A stretch of DNA of 64,000 nucleotides from Dyella sp. 2HG41-7 (lineage in GTDB: Bacteria > Pseudomonadota > Gammaproteobacteria > Xanthomonadales > Rhodanobacteraceae). Positions within the stretch are counted from its first letter, which is position 1. Every line of letters begins with the position of its first letter. The translations under genes and the position numbers were made by a program. The stretch spans positions 2,418,001 through 2,482,000 of the forward strand of contig NZ_JAJEJV010000004.1 of the NCBI RefSeq assembly GCF_021390675.1. The letters run 5' to 3'. Below the pieces are notes generated by a model that was not told the DNA's origin, searched no databases, and saw nothing but the letters and a program-made list of their open reading frames with translations. Of this stretch, positions 46,296 through 55,468 are shown piece by piece.

Positions 46296-47312
46296 ATGCT
46301 AGCGACCATGATGTACGGGGCAGGGGACGTTCGCGCCGAAGACCGCCCTGAACCGACCATTCTCAAACCCACCGACGCGATTATCCGGCTGTCCGCAAGT
46401 TGCATCTGCGGTTCCGATCTGTGGCCGTATCGCGGTTCCAATCCGATTAACGAACCGCTCGCGATGGGACACGAATACTGCGGTGTCGTGGTGGAAGTCG
46501 GCAGTGAAGTGAGGTCCGTCAAGCCCGGCCAGTTTGTCGTGGGGTCGTTCTGTATTTCGGACAACACGTGTCCGCATTGTCAGTTTGGTTTTCAGTCCTC
46601 GTGCGAGCAGCGCGAATTTATGACCGGCGCGCAGGCGCCGCTGGCGCGCGTCCCGCTTGCTGACGGCACCTTGGTCGCCACCGACGACATGCCGGCGGAC
46701 AACTTGATCCCCAGCTTATTGGCCGTATCTGACGTGCTCGGCACAGGTTGGTATGCCGCGGATGCCGCTCGCGTGCAGTCCGGCTCTACGGTCGTCGTGG
46801 TTGGCGACGGTGCAGTCGGCCTGATGGGCGTGCTTGCGGCCAAACAGATGGGCGCCGCCAAAATCGTCGCTATGAGTCGTCATAAATCGCGACAGGAACT
46901 GGCGCTCGAATTTGGTGCGACGGACATCATTGCCGAGCGCGGCGACGCCGGCGTTGCTCAGCTCAAGAAGATGACGCGCAACGTAGGCGCCGATGCGGTG
47001 CTCGAATGCGTCGGAACGAAAGAGTCCATGCGGCAAGCGTTGGATTGCGCGCGTCCCGGCTCGATGATCGGTTACGTAGGCGTGCCGCATGGCGTGGAAT
47101 TCGACGGTCAGCAACTGTTCTTCGCTCAGAAAGGCATGCTGGGCGGTCCCGCTCCGGTGCGCCGTTTCCTGCCGCATCTGATGGACCTGGTGCTTTCGAA
47201 CAAGATCAATCCTGGCAAAGTCTTCGATCTTGAACTTCCTTTGGCCGATGTCGCACACGGATATCGTGCGATGGATCAACGCGAGGCGATCAAGGTGTTG
47301 CTGCGCGTGTAA
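46296..47312 (+). CDS. zinc-dependent alcohol dehydrogenase (MDR)
   Basis: A 338-residue medium-chain dehydrogenase/reductase. Catalytic zinc ligands are in CICGSDLWPYRG and AMGHEYCGVVVEVG. Structural zinc cysteines lie in CISDNTCPHCQFGFQSSCEQ, with a longer first spacing than in classical ADH, as in the subfamily used here. VVVVGDGAVGLMGVLAAKQM binds NAD(P). Its GGAG site precedes ATG 46296. It follows the aldo/keto reductase after 76 bases; together they could detoxify or interconvert aldehydes and ketones. Confidence 0.94.
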   Translation: MLATMMYGAGDVRAEDRPEPTILKPTDAIIRLSASCICGSDLWPYRGSNPINEPLAMGHEYCGVVVEVGSEVRSVKPGQFVVGSFCISDNTCPHCQFGFQSSCEQREFMTGAQAPLARVPLADGTLVATDDMPADNLIPSLLAVSDVLGTGWYAADAARVQSGSTVVVVGDGAVGLMGVLAAKQMGAAKIVAMSRHKSRQELALEFGATDIIAERGDAGVAQLKKMTRNVGADAVLECVGTKESMRQALDCARPGSMIGYVGVPHGVEFDGQQLFFAQKGMLGGPAPVRRFLPHLMDLVLSNKINPGKVFDLELPLADVAHGYRAMDQREAIKVLLRV

Positions 47313-47452
47313 CGCGATCCATGGATCTTGCCGCGTCCCGTGCAATGCGGGGCGGGGTGAGTGAGCGGGCATATTCGACAACTTGCTGCACCGGACCGAC
47401 CATTCGCTGCAGCAAGGGACTTTCAGAAGCGCTTTGGTGTAGCGTGACGGCT

Positions 47453-48550
47453 ATGACCAACGCTCGCCCGCACACGCATTCCACCCGCTGGACTTGGATC
47501 GCAGCCATTTGGTGTGCGGGCGCGTTGTTCGATGCGAGCCAGACGATTTTCCTGATGCATGCGATCGGCGCGGGAAAATCGTGGGCATTGCCATTCGCTA
47601 TTGCTTTCGTGTCCTGGCTCCCTTGGGCGTTGCTGACGCCGTTTATCGTTGAACTCTCGCGAAGACGGCCGATCGTTCGTGGCGCGATTTCGAAAGCGGC
47701 GGCCGCACATCTGGCGGCATTTGCCGTTGTCAGCACGGTGGCTAGTGCGTGGTCGGCCATGCTTCGAGTGGTTTTCAACCCGTGGCGCCACAATCCACCG
47801 CCGGTCTTTTCAAATACGTGGTTCACATCGATCACCGACCAGATTCTAACGTTCGCGATCGCTTACGCGCTGATCGCAACCATCACGTATGTCGTGGACT
47901 CGCGCCAGAACATCGAGCGGCAGAGGGCCGAGACGGCACGGCTCAACGAGGAGCTGTCGCAGGCGCAACTCGCTGCGCTACGCGGTCAGATGGAGCCGCA
48001 TTTCATGTTCAACACGCTCAATTCGATCGTGGGTCTCGTGCGCGACCAACGCAACGACGCGGCGGTTGGAATGATCGTGGGCTTGAGCGAGTTTATGCGC
48101 CGCGCGTCGGAAGACTCCCATCGCGCGCAAGTGACGCTAAGCGAAGAAGTGGAGTATCTGCAGCGCTATATCGACATTCAGAAGGTGCGTTTCGGAAACC
48201 GTCTTCGTGTGAGCATGGATATCCCCAAGGAACTGGGGGATGCGCAAGTCCCGAATCTCTTGCTGCAGCCATTGGTGGAAAACGCGATCAAACATGGCGT
48301 TTCCAAGCGTGTCGCCGGCGGAGAAATTCGCGTCGCGGGCGCGCGTCACGACGACACGCTTCGTCTGACGGTCTACAACGACGGTCCATGGGGCCAAGAG
48401 GACCAGGAGGCGACATCCGCTGGCGTCGGCCTCGACAATCTGCGCACCCGGTTGCAGATCCTGCACGGCGACCGATCCGAGTTATTGTTGAGACCTCTCG
48501 ACGTCGGCGGCGTAGAAGTCGTCGTGACGCTGCCGTTCGTGGAGGCGTGA
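47453..48550 (+). CDS. LytS-type sensor histidine kinase
   Basis: A 365-residue inner-membrane kinase. Four to five helices at the N-terminus (for example FAIAFVSWLPWALLTPFIVE) form a small membrane sensor; then a coiled coil leads to the His_kinase domain with the phospho-His in LRGQMEPHFMFNTLNSIVG and an ATPase domain with NLLLQPLVENAIKHGVS and GVGLDNLRTRLQ. This is the AlgZ/LytS class, which pairs with LytTR regulators. The cognate regulator starts immediately after the stop (48551). No signal-binding domain is recognisable. Confidence 0.93.
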   Translation: MTNARPHTHSTRWTWIAAIWCAGALFDASQTIFLMHAIGAGKSWALPFAIAFVSWLPWALLTPFIVELSRRRPIVRGAISKAAAAHLAAFAVVSTVASAWSAMLRVVFNPWRHNPPPVFSNTWFTSITDQILTFAIAYALIATITYVVDSRQNIERQRAETARLNEELSQAQLAALRGQMEPHFMFNTLNSIVGLVRDQRNDAAVGMIVGLSEFMRRASEDSHRAQVTLSEEVEYLQRYIDIQKVRFGNRLRVSMDIPKELGDAQVPNLLLQPLVENAIKHGVSKRVAGGEIRVAGARHDDTLRLTVYNDGPWGQEDQEATSAGVGLDNLRTRLQILHGDRSELLLRPLDVGGVEVVVTLPFVEA

Positions 48551-49306
48551 ATGACATCGACTGACGAGCATTCCCCGTCGATTCGCGTTCTGGTCGTCGA
48601 CGACGAAGCGTTGGCGCGGCGGAACTTGACGTTGTTGTTGCGCAATGATCCCGACATCGCATCGGTGACCGAATGCGGGTCGGGACAAGAAGCAATCGAA
48701 GAGATCAGGCGGTCACGGCCCGATCTCGTATTCCTCGATGTGCAAATGCCCGAATGCGATGGGTTCGACGTGCTTGAGCTCCTCGGCGCCGACATGCCCG
48801 AGACGGTGGTCTTCGTAACCGCCTACGACACGTATGCGCTGCGTGCCTTCGAAGCGGGCGCGCTCGACTACCTCTTAAAGCCTTTCGATGATGCGCGCTT
48901 CAGTCGTACACTTGCTCGCGCTAAGGAAAAGCTTGCGCGGTATGCGCCGACACAACACCGTTCGATCAGCAAAATCGCGGTCAAAAGTCGAAACCAGACT
49001 CTGTTCCTCAACGTGTCGGACATCGATTGGATCGAAGCGGCAAGCTACTACGCATGCATCCATATCGGCGAGGCCACGCACATACTTCGCCGGACGCTGC
49101 AGGAACTCGAGCAGGATTTGGATTCGCGATCGTTCGCACGTATTCATCGTTCGATCATCGTCAATCTCGATCGGGTTCGTGGACTGGAGTTGCAAGACAG
49201 TGGCGAGTACGAAGTCGTGTTGAATTCCTCCACACGACTTCGATTGAGCCGCCGTTATCGCAAGTGCATCCAGGAACGCCTTGCGGAGTTAGCAAGCGGT
49301 CGCTGA
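48551..49306 (+). CDS. LytTR-type response regulator
   Basis: A 251-residue regulator. The receiver has VLVVDDEALARRNLTLLL, phospho-Asp in LVFLDVQMPECDGFD, the conserved VVFVTAYDTYALRAFEAGA and a Lys in YLLKPFDD. The C-terminal LytTR DNA-binding domain shows IDWIEAASYYACIHIGEATH and FARIHRSIIVNLDRVRGLE. Its ATG follows the kinase stop without a gap, so the two are translationally coupled. The target genes are unknown; the regulator binds DNA as a dimer at imperfect direct repeats in other species. Confidence 0.95.
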   Translation: MTSTDEHSPSIRVLVVDDEALARRNLTLLLRNDPDIASVTECGSGQEAIEEIRRSRPDLVFLDVQMPECDGFDVLELLGADMPETVVFVTAYDTYALRAFEAGALDYLLKPFDDARFSRTLARAKEKLARYAPTQHRSISKIAVKSRNQTLFLNVSDIDWIEAASYYACIHIGEATHILRRTLQELEQDLDSRSFARIHRSIIVNLDRVRGLELQDSGEYEVVLNSSTRLRLSRRYRKCIQERLAELASGR

Positions 49307-49323
49307 GAGCAGGCTAGCAACGC

Positions 49324-49923
49324 TCAAGAGTGAACGCGTCGCCATACGACCTCGCCATGCGCGCCTTCGGCTGCACCGCTCGACGGTTTTTCTACACGAT
49401 ACGTCAATTCATCGCCGTTGATGGTGTAACCCGAATTGCCCATCTTGCCATCCCAGTTCGGGAACGACGCGTGCGAGATCTGCGTATGTATCATGCTGGC
49501 GTCTCCACTGATATGACCGTAGTGGGCGTTACTATCCATAGACGCAGCACGGTATTCGTCTGCCGTTCCCTTGGACTTGTCGTTCATGGCGAACGGCATG
49601 CGCTTTGCCCGCACGATCTGCATCATGTAATCGCCGTCGGCATCGATCAGCCACATGCCAACCGGGTTGGGGCCGTATAACTCGACACGGTGACCATCGG
49701 GGTAAACATTATCGCAACGAACCAGCATCCAGGCGCCAATCAATGCCTTCGGCACCATGGCGTGATCGCCGGCGCTTTCTTTATTCATCATGCCGCCAGC
49801 CATGGCGTTATCGCTGGTGTGGTCTTTGTGCATCATGCTAGTCATGCCGCCGTCTTGCGCATAGACGCCACTCGCGCCCATAAGCAGACACATCGCAACC
49901 ACGGTGGAAATTACGTTTTTCAT
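49324..49923 (-). CDS. exported lipocalin-like protein
   Basis: A 199-residue exported protein. The signal peptide (VISTVVAMCLLMGASGVYA) is followed by a Met/His-rich segment (GGMTSMMHKDHTSDNAMAGG) reminiscent of metal-binding linkers, and then a lipocalin-like barrel: LIGAWMLVRCDNVYPDGH, GMWLIDADGDYMMQIV and YTINGDELTYRVE. ATG 49923 has AGGAG upstream; the frame continues further but without support. It converges with the LytTR gene (17 bases between stops) and lies downstream of the TonB receptor on the same strand. Confidence 0.7.
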   Translation of the reverse strand: MKNVISTVVAMCLLMGASGVYAQDGGMTSMMHKDHTSDNAMAGGMMNKESAGDHAMVPKALIGAWMLVRCDNVYPDGHRVELYGPNPVGMWLIDADGDYMMQIVRAKRMPFAMNDKSKGTADEYRAASMDSNAHYGHISGDASMIHTQISHASFPNWDGKMGNSGYTINGDELTYRVEKPSSGAAEGAHGEVVWRRVHS

Positions 49924-50008
49924 AAGTGACTCCTGGCTATGCTTGGATGAGAAAACGCGCACGGTCGGTACCGCGCAAAGCAATAACAAGACAGAAAGAT
50001 CTGTCTTA

Positions 50009-51967
50009 TTAAAGGTCGGTGGTGAGGTAAGCGAATACGGTTCGTGGCGACGGCCACTGAAAGAAACCGGGCACGTATTGAGTCGTCCACTTGTTGGTCG
50101 CCAAAACGTTCTGAACCTGCAGGCGAAAGCTGCTTTTCTTGCCGAAAGCGGTGAACTGATACCGCCCGCCGAGATTCACGCGCGTCACCGCTGGCGCATA
50201 AATGCCGTTGTCGATGCTTGCTGGCGCTGTGCCGAAGTGAGTAGCCGATGCATCCAACGAGGCGGCCGGCACCCATGGGAGTGTGTAGTTGACGTTCGCC
50301 ACGTACATCAAAAGCGGCTGGCCAATTGCGACATCGCCTACCTTCTCAGCTGCCAGATTCGGCCCCAGGATGCTGACTCTGCCGTCGAGTACGCCGATAT
50401 TCAGATGCAAATACGTAAACAATTCGCCAGCAACCGAGAGCTCGACGCCTTTGGCACGCTGGACGCCGAGCTCCCGGTCGACGTTATTCGTATCAAGATT
50501 GAAATACGGTTTTTGTAGTTCGAAAACGCCCGCGATGATCTTGAATTTGGGCGTCACGACATAACGAACGCCCGAATCGATTTGCCACGTCTTGGATGCA
50601 GGAAGAACCGCGCCGCTGTTTTTGGCGGAGTTAGGTGCGGCTCCGGAATTCTCGAGTCCCTGCGTGTATCCGGCATACACAGTCCAGGCTGGCGCAAGGG
50701 AAAACGCGGCGTTGCTGTAAATGCGTGGCGTATGCGCAGACACATCGGAGTCCGGCATGCCAGGAGCGACGACCGTCTCTCGATAATTTTCGTCTTGAAC
50801 GCCCACTTCGAATTCGGCGCGCTGACGCCAATCGATGTGATACGCAGAGCCCACGCTCCACAATTGGGTGCGATCATTCGTGCGCGCCGTATAGGTGAAG
50901 TTCGGTTCCGGCAATTGGACCAGCAAACCAATATCAGCCGGACCTTCGTCGACAACATCCTCGCCACCGTAGCGCGACTTGGTATCGCGGCCGCGAGCCA
51001 TAAAGGTTAGTTGCTGACGCCAATCGCCCGTTGTGAACGCACCCGACAGGCGCACTTCACCGGAATTGGAAGTCGTGTCCTGATCCGGATATCCCACAAC
51101 CACGTGCTCGGACCGGCCATTCGGCTGGATATCGGTGTACAGGTCCGCAAAGCTGACGGGATAATCATTGGTCGAACGAAATACGCCCGCTTTCAGCAGC
51201 CACGTCTTGGTCAGTTGCGCCGACACGATGCCGCCTAGATTCGCCGTCAGATTGCGGCCTTGCGCCCAGTTCTGGCCAAAGTAATTCTTGGAAATGGTCG
51301 GTGGCAGAAAATCGCCCGCCGTGAAGAACAACGGAAATGTTTTTGCAGCGGTCGTTTGCTGCCAGTCGACAATGGCGCGCACGGTGATCTTGTCGTTTGG
51401 CGACCACCGGGGCGTCGCACCGATACTCGTTACGTTGGACGTGTATCCTGGGTAGGGGCCGTAAGAGGTTGTCTGCGTGCTGACTTGCGTGCTCACACCC
51501 ATCGGAACGACAAGCTCGTTTCCGATCAAGGGCAGGCTGCCGTCGATACTGACGCCGCGGGCCTCGTAGGGGCCGACGTTCGCAATGATCGTTCCGCTGG
51601 GTACATCGCCTTCGGTATGACGAAGGTCGTAATCGACGATCCCCGTCGGTGCTGGAAAGGTGTAGCCGATTTCGCTTACACCTGCCTTGATCGTCGAACC
51701 CTCGACGACACGATTGGACAACGCGCCTTGTTGATCGAAGTAGAGGCCGTCGATGCGCACATTACCGGCGGATTGCGGATTGAATCCACGCACAAGTCCG
51801 GGGCTGTAGATGCCTACCGACTCTAGTCCGAGCGTCAATCCATAAGCGTCGTCGGCGGAAGAAACGGGATTATCGGAAGCATGCTGAGCGTTGACCGCAG
51901 CCGCACGGAAAATCGCAGCTGCGATGAAGACATAGAACGTCCGACGCTTCGTAGATGTGACGCGCAT
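50009..51967 (-). CDS. TonB-dependent outer-membrane receptor
   Basis: A 652-residue receptor. After a signal peptide (FYVFIAAAIFRAAAVNA) only about 30 residues precede a plug-like region (VRGFNPQSAGNVRIDGLYFD); no clear TonB box is visible. The remainder is a 22-strand-like barrel, with TVYAGYTQGLENSG, SGVRYVVTPKFKIIAGVFE and RVNLGGRYQFT, and a C-terminal ending in TVFAYLTTDL. ATG 51967 has GGAAG upstream. The ligand is unknown (iron-siderophore or sugar-like). No sigma factor, permease or TonB gene is adjacent. The lipocalin-like gene lies 85 bases downstream. Confidence 0.9.
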   Translation of the reverse strand: MRVTSTKRRTFYVFIAAAIFRAAAVNAQHASDNPVSSADDAYGLTLGLESVGIYSPGLVRGFNPQSAGNVRIDGLYFDQQGALSNRVVEGSTIKAGVSEIGYTFPAPTGIVDYDLRHTEGDVPSGTIIANVGPYEARGVSIDGSLPLIGNELVVPMGVSTQVSTQTTSYGPYPGYTSNVTSIGATPRWSPNDKITVRAIVDWQQTTAAKTFPLFFTAGDFLPPTISKNYFGQNWAQGRNLTANLGGIVSAQLTKTWLLKAGVFRSTNDYPVSFADLYTDIQPNGRSEHVVVGYPDQDTTSNSGEVRLSGAFTTGDWRQQLTFMARGRDTKSRYGGEDVVDEGPADIGLLVQLPEPNFTYTARTNDRTQLWSVGSAYHIDWRQRAEFEVGVQDENYRETVVAPGMPDSDVSAHTPRIYSNAAFSLAPAWTVYAGYTQGLENSGAAPNSAKNSGAVLPASKTWQIDSGVRYVVTPKFKIIAGVFELQKPYFNLDTNNVDRELGVQRAKGVELSVAGELFTYLHLNIGVLDGRVSILGPNLAAEKVGDVAIGQPLLMYVANVNYTLPWVPAASLDASATHFGTAPASIDNGIYAPAVTRVNLGGRYQFTAFGKKSSFRLQVQNVLATNKWTTQYVPGFFQWPSPRTVFAYLTTDL

Positions 51968-52121
51968 AATGTCCGCTTCCCGTTCGAGCATCCCACTGGC
52001 GTGATGTCTCGAACAAGAGTGTAAGTACGCGGACCAGACCTACCTACACCGCTTGCTGCAGTAAGACTGCCGCTCACTGCACGAACAGGAGCGTTTACGG
52101 AAGCGCAGCGCCGATAAGCAA

Positions 52122-52568
52122 TTAGCGAGCCGAAGCGTGGCGACGAAACCGTCCCGACCAATCCATACGTGGCGACCGAAACTCGGCGATCACGTCATTC
52201 GGCGAATGCGGATGGATCACGATTTCCCCATCGACCAACTCGTCGCAGAAACGACCGCCTTGAGGAGGCTCGATGGCGTAACGGCTGGTATGCGGATCCC
52301 CATGCACGAGATGTGCATGCAGAACGCACATCTGCGATCCGTGTACGCGCGCCGTCAGGTGATGCGGCTCGAACCGAATTTCGGTGTAAACACCATGCGG
52401 GCCACGTGCGTGGAGAACTCCTCTAAAAACCGGGCTCGGAGAACTGGGCGTGGAGAGCAGGGTAGAGCTAAAGCTTATAAGTAGAACGATCGCCCATGAC
52501 TTGGCGCGAGCGAAGCAGGAAATTAGCAGAGCAATAGCGCGTGGGGCAGGGACTGGCAGGGAAGTCAT
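52122..52568 (-). CDS. hypothetical exported protein (uncertain)
   Basis: A 148-residue frame. The N-terminus (AIALLISCFARAKSWAIVLL) is hydrophobic like a signal peptide or membrane anchor; the rest is soluble with VTAR-like strands and GRFCDELVDGEIVIHPHSPN. The minus strand reads more protein-like than the competing plus-strand frame (52137-52484), but there is no good ribosome site before the ATG. No family recognised. It could be spurious. Confidence 0.4.
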   Translation of the reverse strand: MTSLPVPAPRAIALLISCFARAKSWAIVLLISFSSTLLSTPSSPSPVFRGVLHARGPHGVYTEIRFEPHHLTARVHGSQMCVLHAHLVHGDPHTSRYAIEPPQGGRFCDELVDGEIVIHPHSPNDVIAEFRSPRMDWSGRFRRHASAR

Positions 52569-52712
52569 CGATGCATCTCAGGAATCGTGCATGGATTAGA
52601 ACATCCGCGCGTCGCACGTGTTGAGACCTAAGCTGCATCGTCTAAATTTGCTGGACCCCGTTATTGATATCCGCTTCAATAAACGTCACGCAAACCATGG
52701 AATGGCATTTCT

Positions 52713-53249
52713 ATGCACGGATACGCCGTATTCATCCCGGTTTTCATCATCCTGTTCGCGCTGGTTATTCGAATCAGGCTATTGGGGTCACGTGGCGGAG
52801 TTGGCTTTCCCTACGTACCCGCCAAGACGTTGTTCTCGACGGCCGAACGAAAATTCCTGGTCCAACTTGAGAAAGCGGTCGGCCAGCAATATCGAATCTT
52901 CGGAAAAGTGCGGATCGCCGACGTCGCCTTGGTCAAACCGGGATTGAGCCGCTCAACGCGTCAAGCAGCGCTCAACAAGATCGCCTCAAAGCATTTCGAT
53001 TTCATCGTGTGCCGTGCAAACGATCTGGCTGTGATTTGCGCAGTCGAACTCAATGATCGTTCCCACAGCACCCAACGAGCGCAACGGCGTGACGAACTCG
53101 TGGCTCGCGTCTGCCAAAGCATCGGGTTGCCGCTGTGGACCGTGGCCGCGGCGGCGACTTACAACGTCGAAACGTTGTCCGGCCAATTTCAGTCGCTCGT
53201 CGTGACGGACGATTCCAGAAGGCGGTCAGACGAGGGCGACCAGGCCTGA
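52713..53249 (+). CDS. DUF2726 protein with N-terminal membrane helix
   Basis: A 178-residue protein. One transmembrane helix (YAVFIPVFIILFALVIRIRL) is followed by a DUF2726-like domain: TLFSTAERKFLVQLEKAVG, YRIFGKVRIADVALVKPGLS and FDFIVCRANDLAVICAVELN. DUF2726 is a small alpha/beta fold related to restriction-endonuclease-like nucleases (the D, E and VELN residues are visible), so nucleic-acid binding or cleavage is possible. Start ATG 52713 is chosen for the membrane helix. It stands alone between minus-strand genes. Confidence 0.82.
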   Translation: MHGYAVFIPVFIILFALVIRIRLLGSRGGVGFPYVPAKTLFSTAERKFLVQLEKAVGQQYRIFGKVRIADVALVKPGLSRSTRQAALNKIASKHFDFIVCRANDLAVICAVELNDRSHSTQRAQRRDELVARVCQSIGLPLWTVAAAATYNVETLSGQFQSLVVTDDSRRRSDEGDQA

Positions 53250-53302
53250 TTGGACGGTGGTGGCTCAAGCCTTGGCCCTAGGTCCGAATATCCTTAATTG
53301 CG

Positions 53303-53318
53303 CATAATGTATATTATG
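53303..53318. repeat. AT-rich inverted repeat
   Basis: CATAAT (53303-53308), GTAT, ATTATG (53313-53318) form a 6-bp dyad in an AT-rich island (53283-53335) of otherwise GC-rich DNA, between the DUF2726 gene and the convergent exported protein. It could be an operator, a recombination trace or chance. Confidence 0.35.
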
Positions 53319-53389
53319 TAAAATTAAATATGAAGCGTGATCAGGCGTTTAGATGTCGTCGCCCACTTCATGAGTTGCCATCCAAACTA

Positions 53390-53986
53390 TTACGGTGTTT
53401 GGGCTGCGCCGTTCGCAACGCGCTTATATTCGCTGATTGTTTCCGTCTTCGCGGGGCTTCCGTTGTAAGAATTCGCAACCTCCTCGTGGATGGCATTGTG
53501 ATTCGGACTCATGGTCGCGCGAATCGTGGTGTGGACCTTTTCGCCGTTGGTCTCACCATCCAATTCCACCGTCCACGAGTTGCCATCGATTTCGGTCGTA
53601 AACTCCATGCAACCTTGTGCGTTGTCGCACCACACGCTCTTGAATGCCTTCGCGTTGCTATCCCACCACGTGTAACTCTGGCCAACGGCATAACCGCCCG
53701 TACCGCGTGACCAAAAGTCTTGGACAATCGAAAATCCGCCCGGGCCTTTCTTGATTGTCGCAACGCCCTTGTCCACGCCACCTGACGGCAGGCTCTTGCT
53801 TGGCATGGTTCTGATGGTGACCTGCCACGTGCCAATTCTTGGATAAAGCAGGGACATCTGCGCCAGAGGCGTGGCACTTGCATCCTTTGTCCCGGCAGAG
53901 ACGTCCTTTCCGCCGTCATGGCCGGCTATTGCCGCCGGGCACGCTGATGCCAATAGAAAGCCGATAAGCAGGGTCAGTGTCTTCAT
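53390..53986 (-). CDS. exported DUF1579-like protein
   Basis: A 198-residue exported protein. A signal peptide (TLLIGFLLASACPAAIAG) precedes a beta-rich domain of the DUF1579 type: LLYPRIGTWQVTIRTMP, FSIVQDFWSRGTGGYAVG, YTWWDSNAKAFKSVWCDNAQ and KTETISEYKRV. The family is common and of unknown function; two Cys (in CDNAQGC) may form a disulfide. ATG 53986 has GTGAGG upstream. Monocistronic. Confidence 0.75.
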   Translation of the reverse strand: MKTLTLLIGFLLASACPAAIAGHDGGKDVSAGTKDASATPLAQMSLLYPRIGTWQVTIRTMPSKSLPSGGVDKGVATIKKGPGGFSIVQDFWSRGTGGYAVGQSYTWWDSNAKAFKSVWCDNAQGCMEFTTEIDGNSWTVELDGETNGEKVHTTIRATMSPNHNAIHEEVANSYNGSPAKTETISEYKRVANGAAQTP

Positions 53987-54139
53987 GCCTCACTTCCGAT
54001 CGCGCGATTGAATAAAGAAGTCTAGGCTTGATTCTTCTTCGTGCTCAAGTGAGCTCGTTAGCATTCCACCCTATTCCCTATAACAGTTTCTAATCGCCCT
54101 GCTCCGAATTAGCGGAATACTTTAACGATAGCTTCTTCC

Positions 54140-55468
54140 TCATTTCCTTCGCGCGTAGCCAACCCATCGCATCGCTATCAGCAAAAACAGCAGCGGGATA
54201 AAGACGGCATACGCATACTGGCCGCGCGACACGCCTGTTCCATATGGAAACCAGATACCCGGAACGCCTAGCGCGCTAACTTCTGTCGCAAAGATGCCAA
54301 CGCCGACCAAGACGGCGCCGAGCGCCGCCAGATAGCTCGACGGCTTTGGCGACCGAAACACGCCGATTCCAATAATCCAGAGATAGAGCGCGGCAAAGGC
54401 CAGACGCGCAGCTTCGACGGCCGTGTTAGCCACAGACTTGAGCCCGTGATCCGCTTCTGTCGCGAACCAGGGGCGACCCATCAGTGCGAAAAGCATATAG
54501 GCCAAGGTAAGCGCGCCAATCGCGTAGTGCAGCCTTGGATATTTGTTCACACGAAACCAATGTCGCCAAGCCAACGTCCATGCCGCCAAATTCAGTGGTT
54601 TTAGTATTACAGCCGTCGCGACGTCATAGCCACGCAAACTGAGAAAATCCGTCCAATAGAACAACACTTGGTTGACGCGCAGGAGCGCCAGTAAAAGCAG
54701 TGCCGTAGCCAGCCAGCGAAAATCATCATCCGTGCGGCAAGCGATCAATGCGAAGACCAACAACGCAAGCAAGAAAAAGGCGAACGGTTCGATCGCGTCG
54801 ACGACATACCCTTTGAATGTCTGCAACCATTGCGCCTGATGCAACAAGTCGATGTCGTTTACATCGCCGATATTCGGCGCAACGTGAATTCCTCCACTGT
54901 CTTGGGCCGCATCGATCGGATCCATCCATACACGGAATGCGATCACGTAGGTCTGCGTGCCCGCCGATGACGAGGATGGCAACGGAAATACACTTGGGCG
55001 CACACCAAATACCGTGGGCGTCGCATCCGAAAAGACGCCGGAGCCACCAAGCCGCTTTCCATCAACGTAAAGTTCGTAAGTCGAATCGACCAACGTCGGC
55101 CCTGCCAAGGCAAGCGGCGCGAGGCCATCGCTATCGACCGTTACTTTCATCCGATACCACGCATATCCGATGTATTGCGCGTGACCACGTAGGCTCCAGC
55201 CCGCCACATAACCCGGCAAACCAACATCGCCGTCATGCGCACCTGGCGCAGGCGTGAGATCGACGGTTTCCCAGATGCTGTCATCAAAGTCTGGCGATGC
55301 CCAACGCTGATCGTCGCCAACATGAAATCGCCACGGTCCGTTCAAGGAAAGAATCGAGTGGCCGAGGTTGATGTGGACGATCTGGGCTGGCTCGGCTGAT
55401 GCGAGATCGCTGCCAATCACAAGATTGAGGAGCATGCACCATGCAATCAGCAGCTTTAGATGTCGCAT
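54140..55468 (-). CDS. 7TM receptor-like protein with extracellular jelly-roll domain
   Basis: A 442-residue membrane protein. After a signal-like N-terminus a jelly-roll domain follows (LNGPWRFHVGDDQRWASPDF, DDSIWETVDL, LYVDGKRLGGSG), of the sugar-binding kind seen in GH2 enzymes and 7TMR-DISM receptors. Seven hydrophobic helices complete the protein, from AIEPFAFFLLALLVFALIAC to AVFIPLLFLLIAMRWVG. It then stops with a short basic tail (YARRK): no kinase, cyclase or GGDEF domain follows. It is therefore either a receptor whose output partner is elsewhere, or a truncated gene. ATG 55468 is chosen; the frame continues upstream. Confidence 0.75.
   Translation of the reverse strand: MRHLKLLIAWCMLLNLVIGSDLASAEPAQIVHINLGHSILSLNGPWRFHVGDDQRWASPDFDDSIWETVDLTPAPGAHDGDVGLPGYVAGWSLRGHAQYIGYAWYRMKVTVDSDGLAPLALAGPTLVDSTYELYVDGKRLGGSGVFSDATPTVFGVRPSVFPLPSSSSAGTQTYVIAFRVWMDPIDAAQDSGGIHVAPNIGDVNDIDLLHQAQWLQTFKGYVVDAIEPFAFFLLALLVFALIACRTDDDFRWLATALLLLALLRVNQVLFYWTDFLSLRGYDVATAVILKPLNLAAWTLAWRHWFRVNKYPRLHYAIGALTLAYMLFALMGRPWFATEADHGLKSVANTAVEAARLAFAALYLWIIGIGVFRSPKPSSYLAALGAVLVGVGIFATEVSALGVPGIWFPYGTGVSRGQYAYAVFIPLLFLLIAMRWVGYARRK

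Noticed and set aside
52137-52484. Plus-strand open frame opposite the hypothetical exported gene
   Set aside because: Composition is Arg/Met-rich without a signal or domain; the minus-strand reading is more protein-like, although also uncertain.
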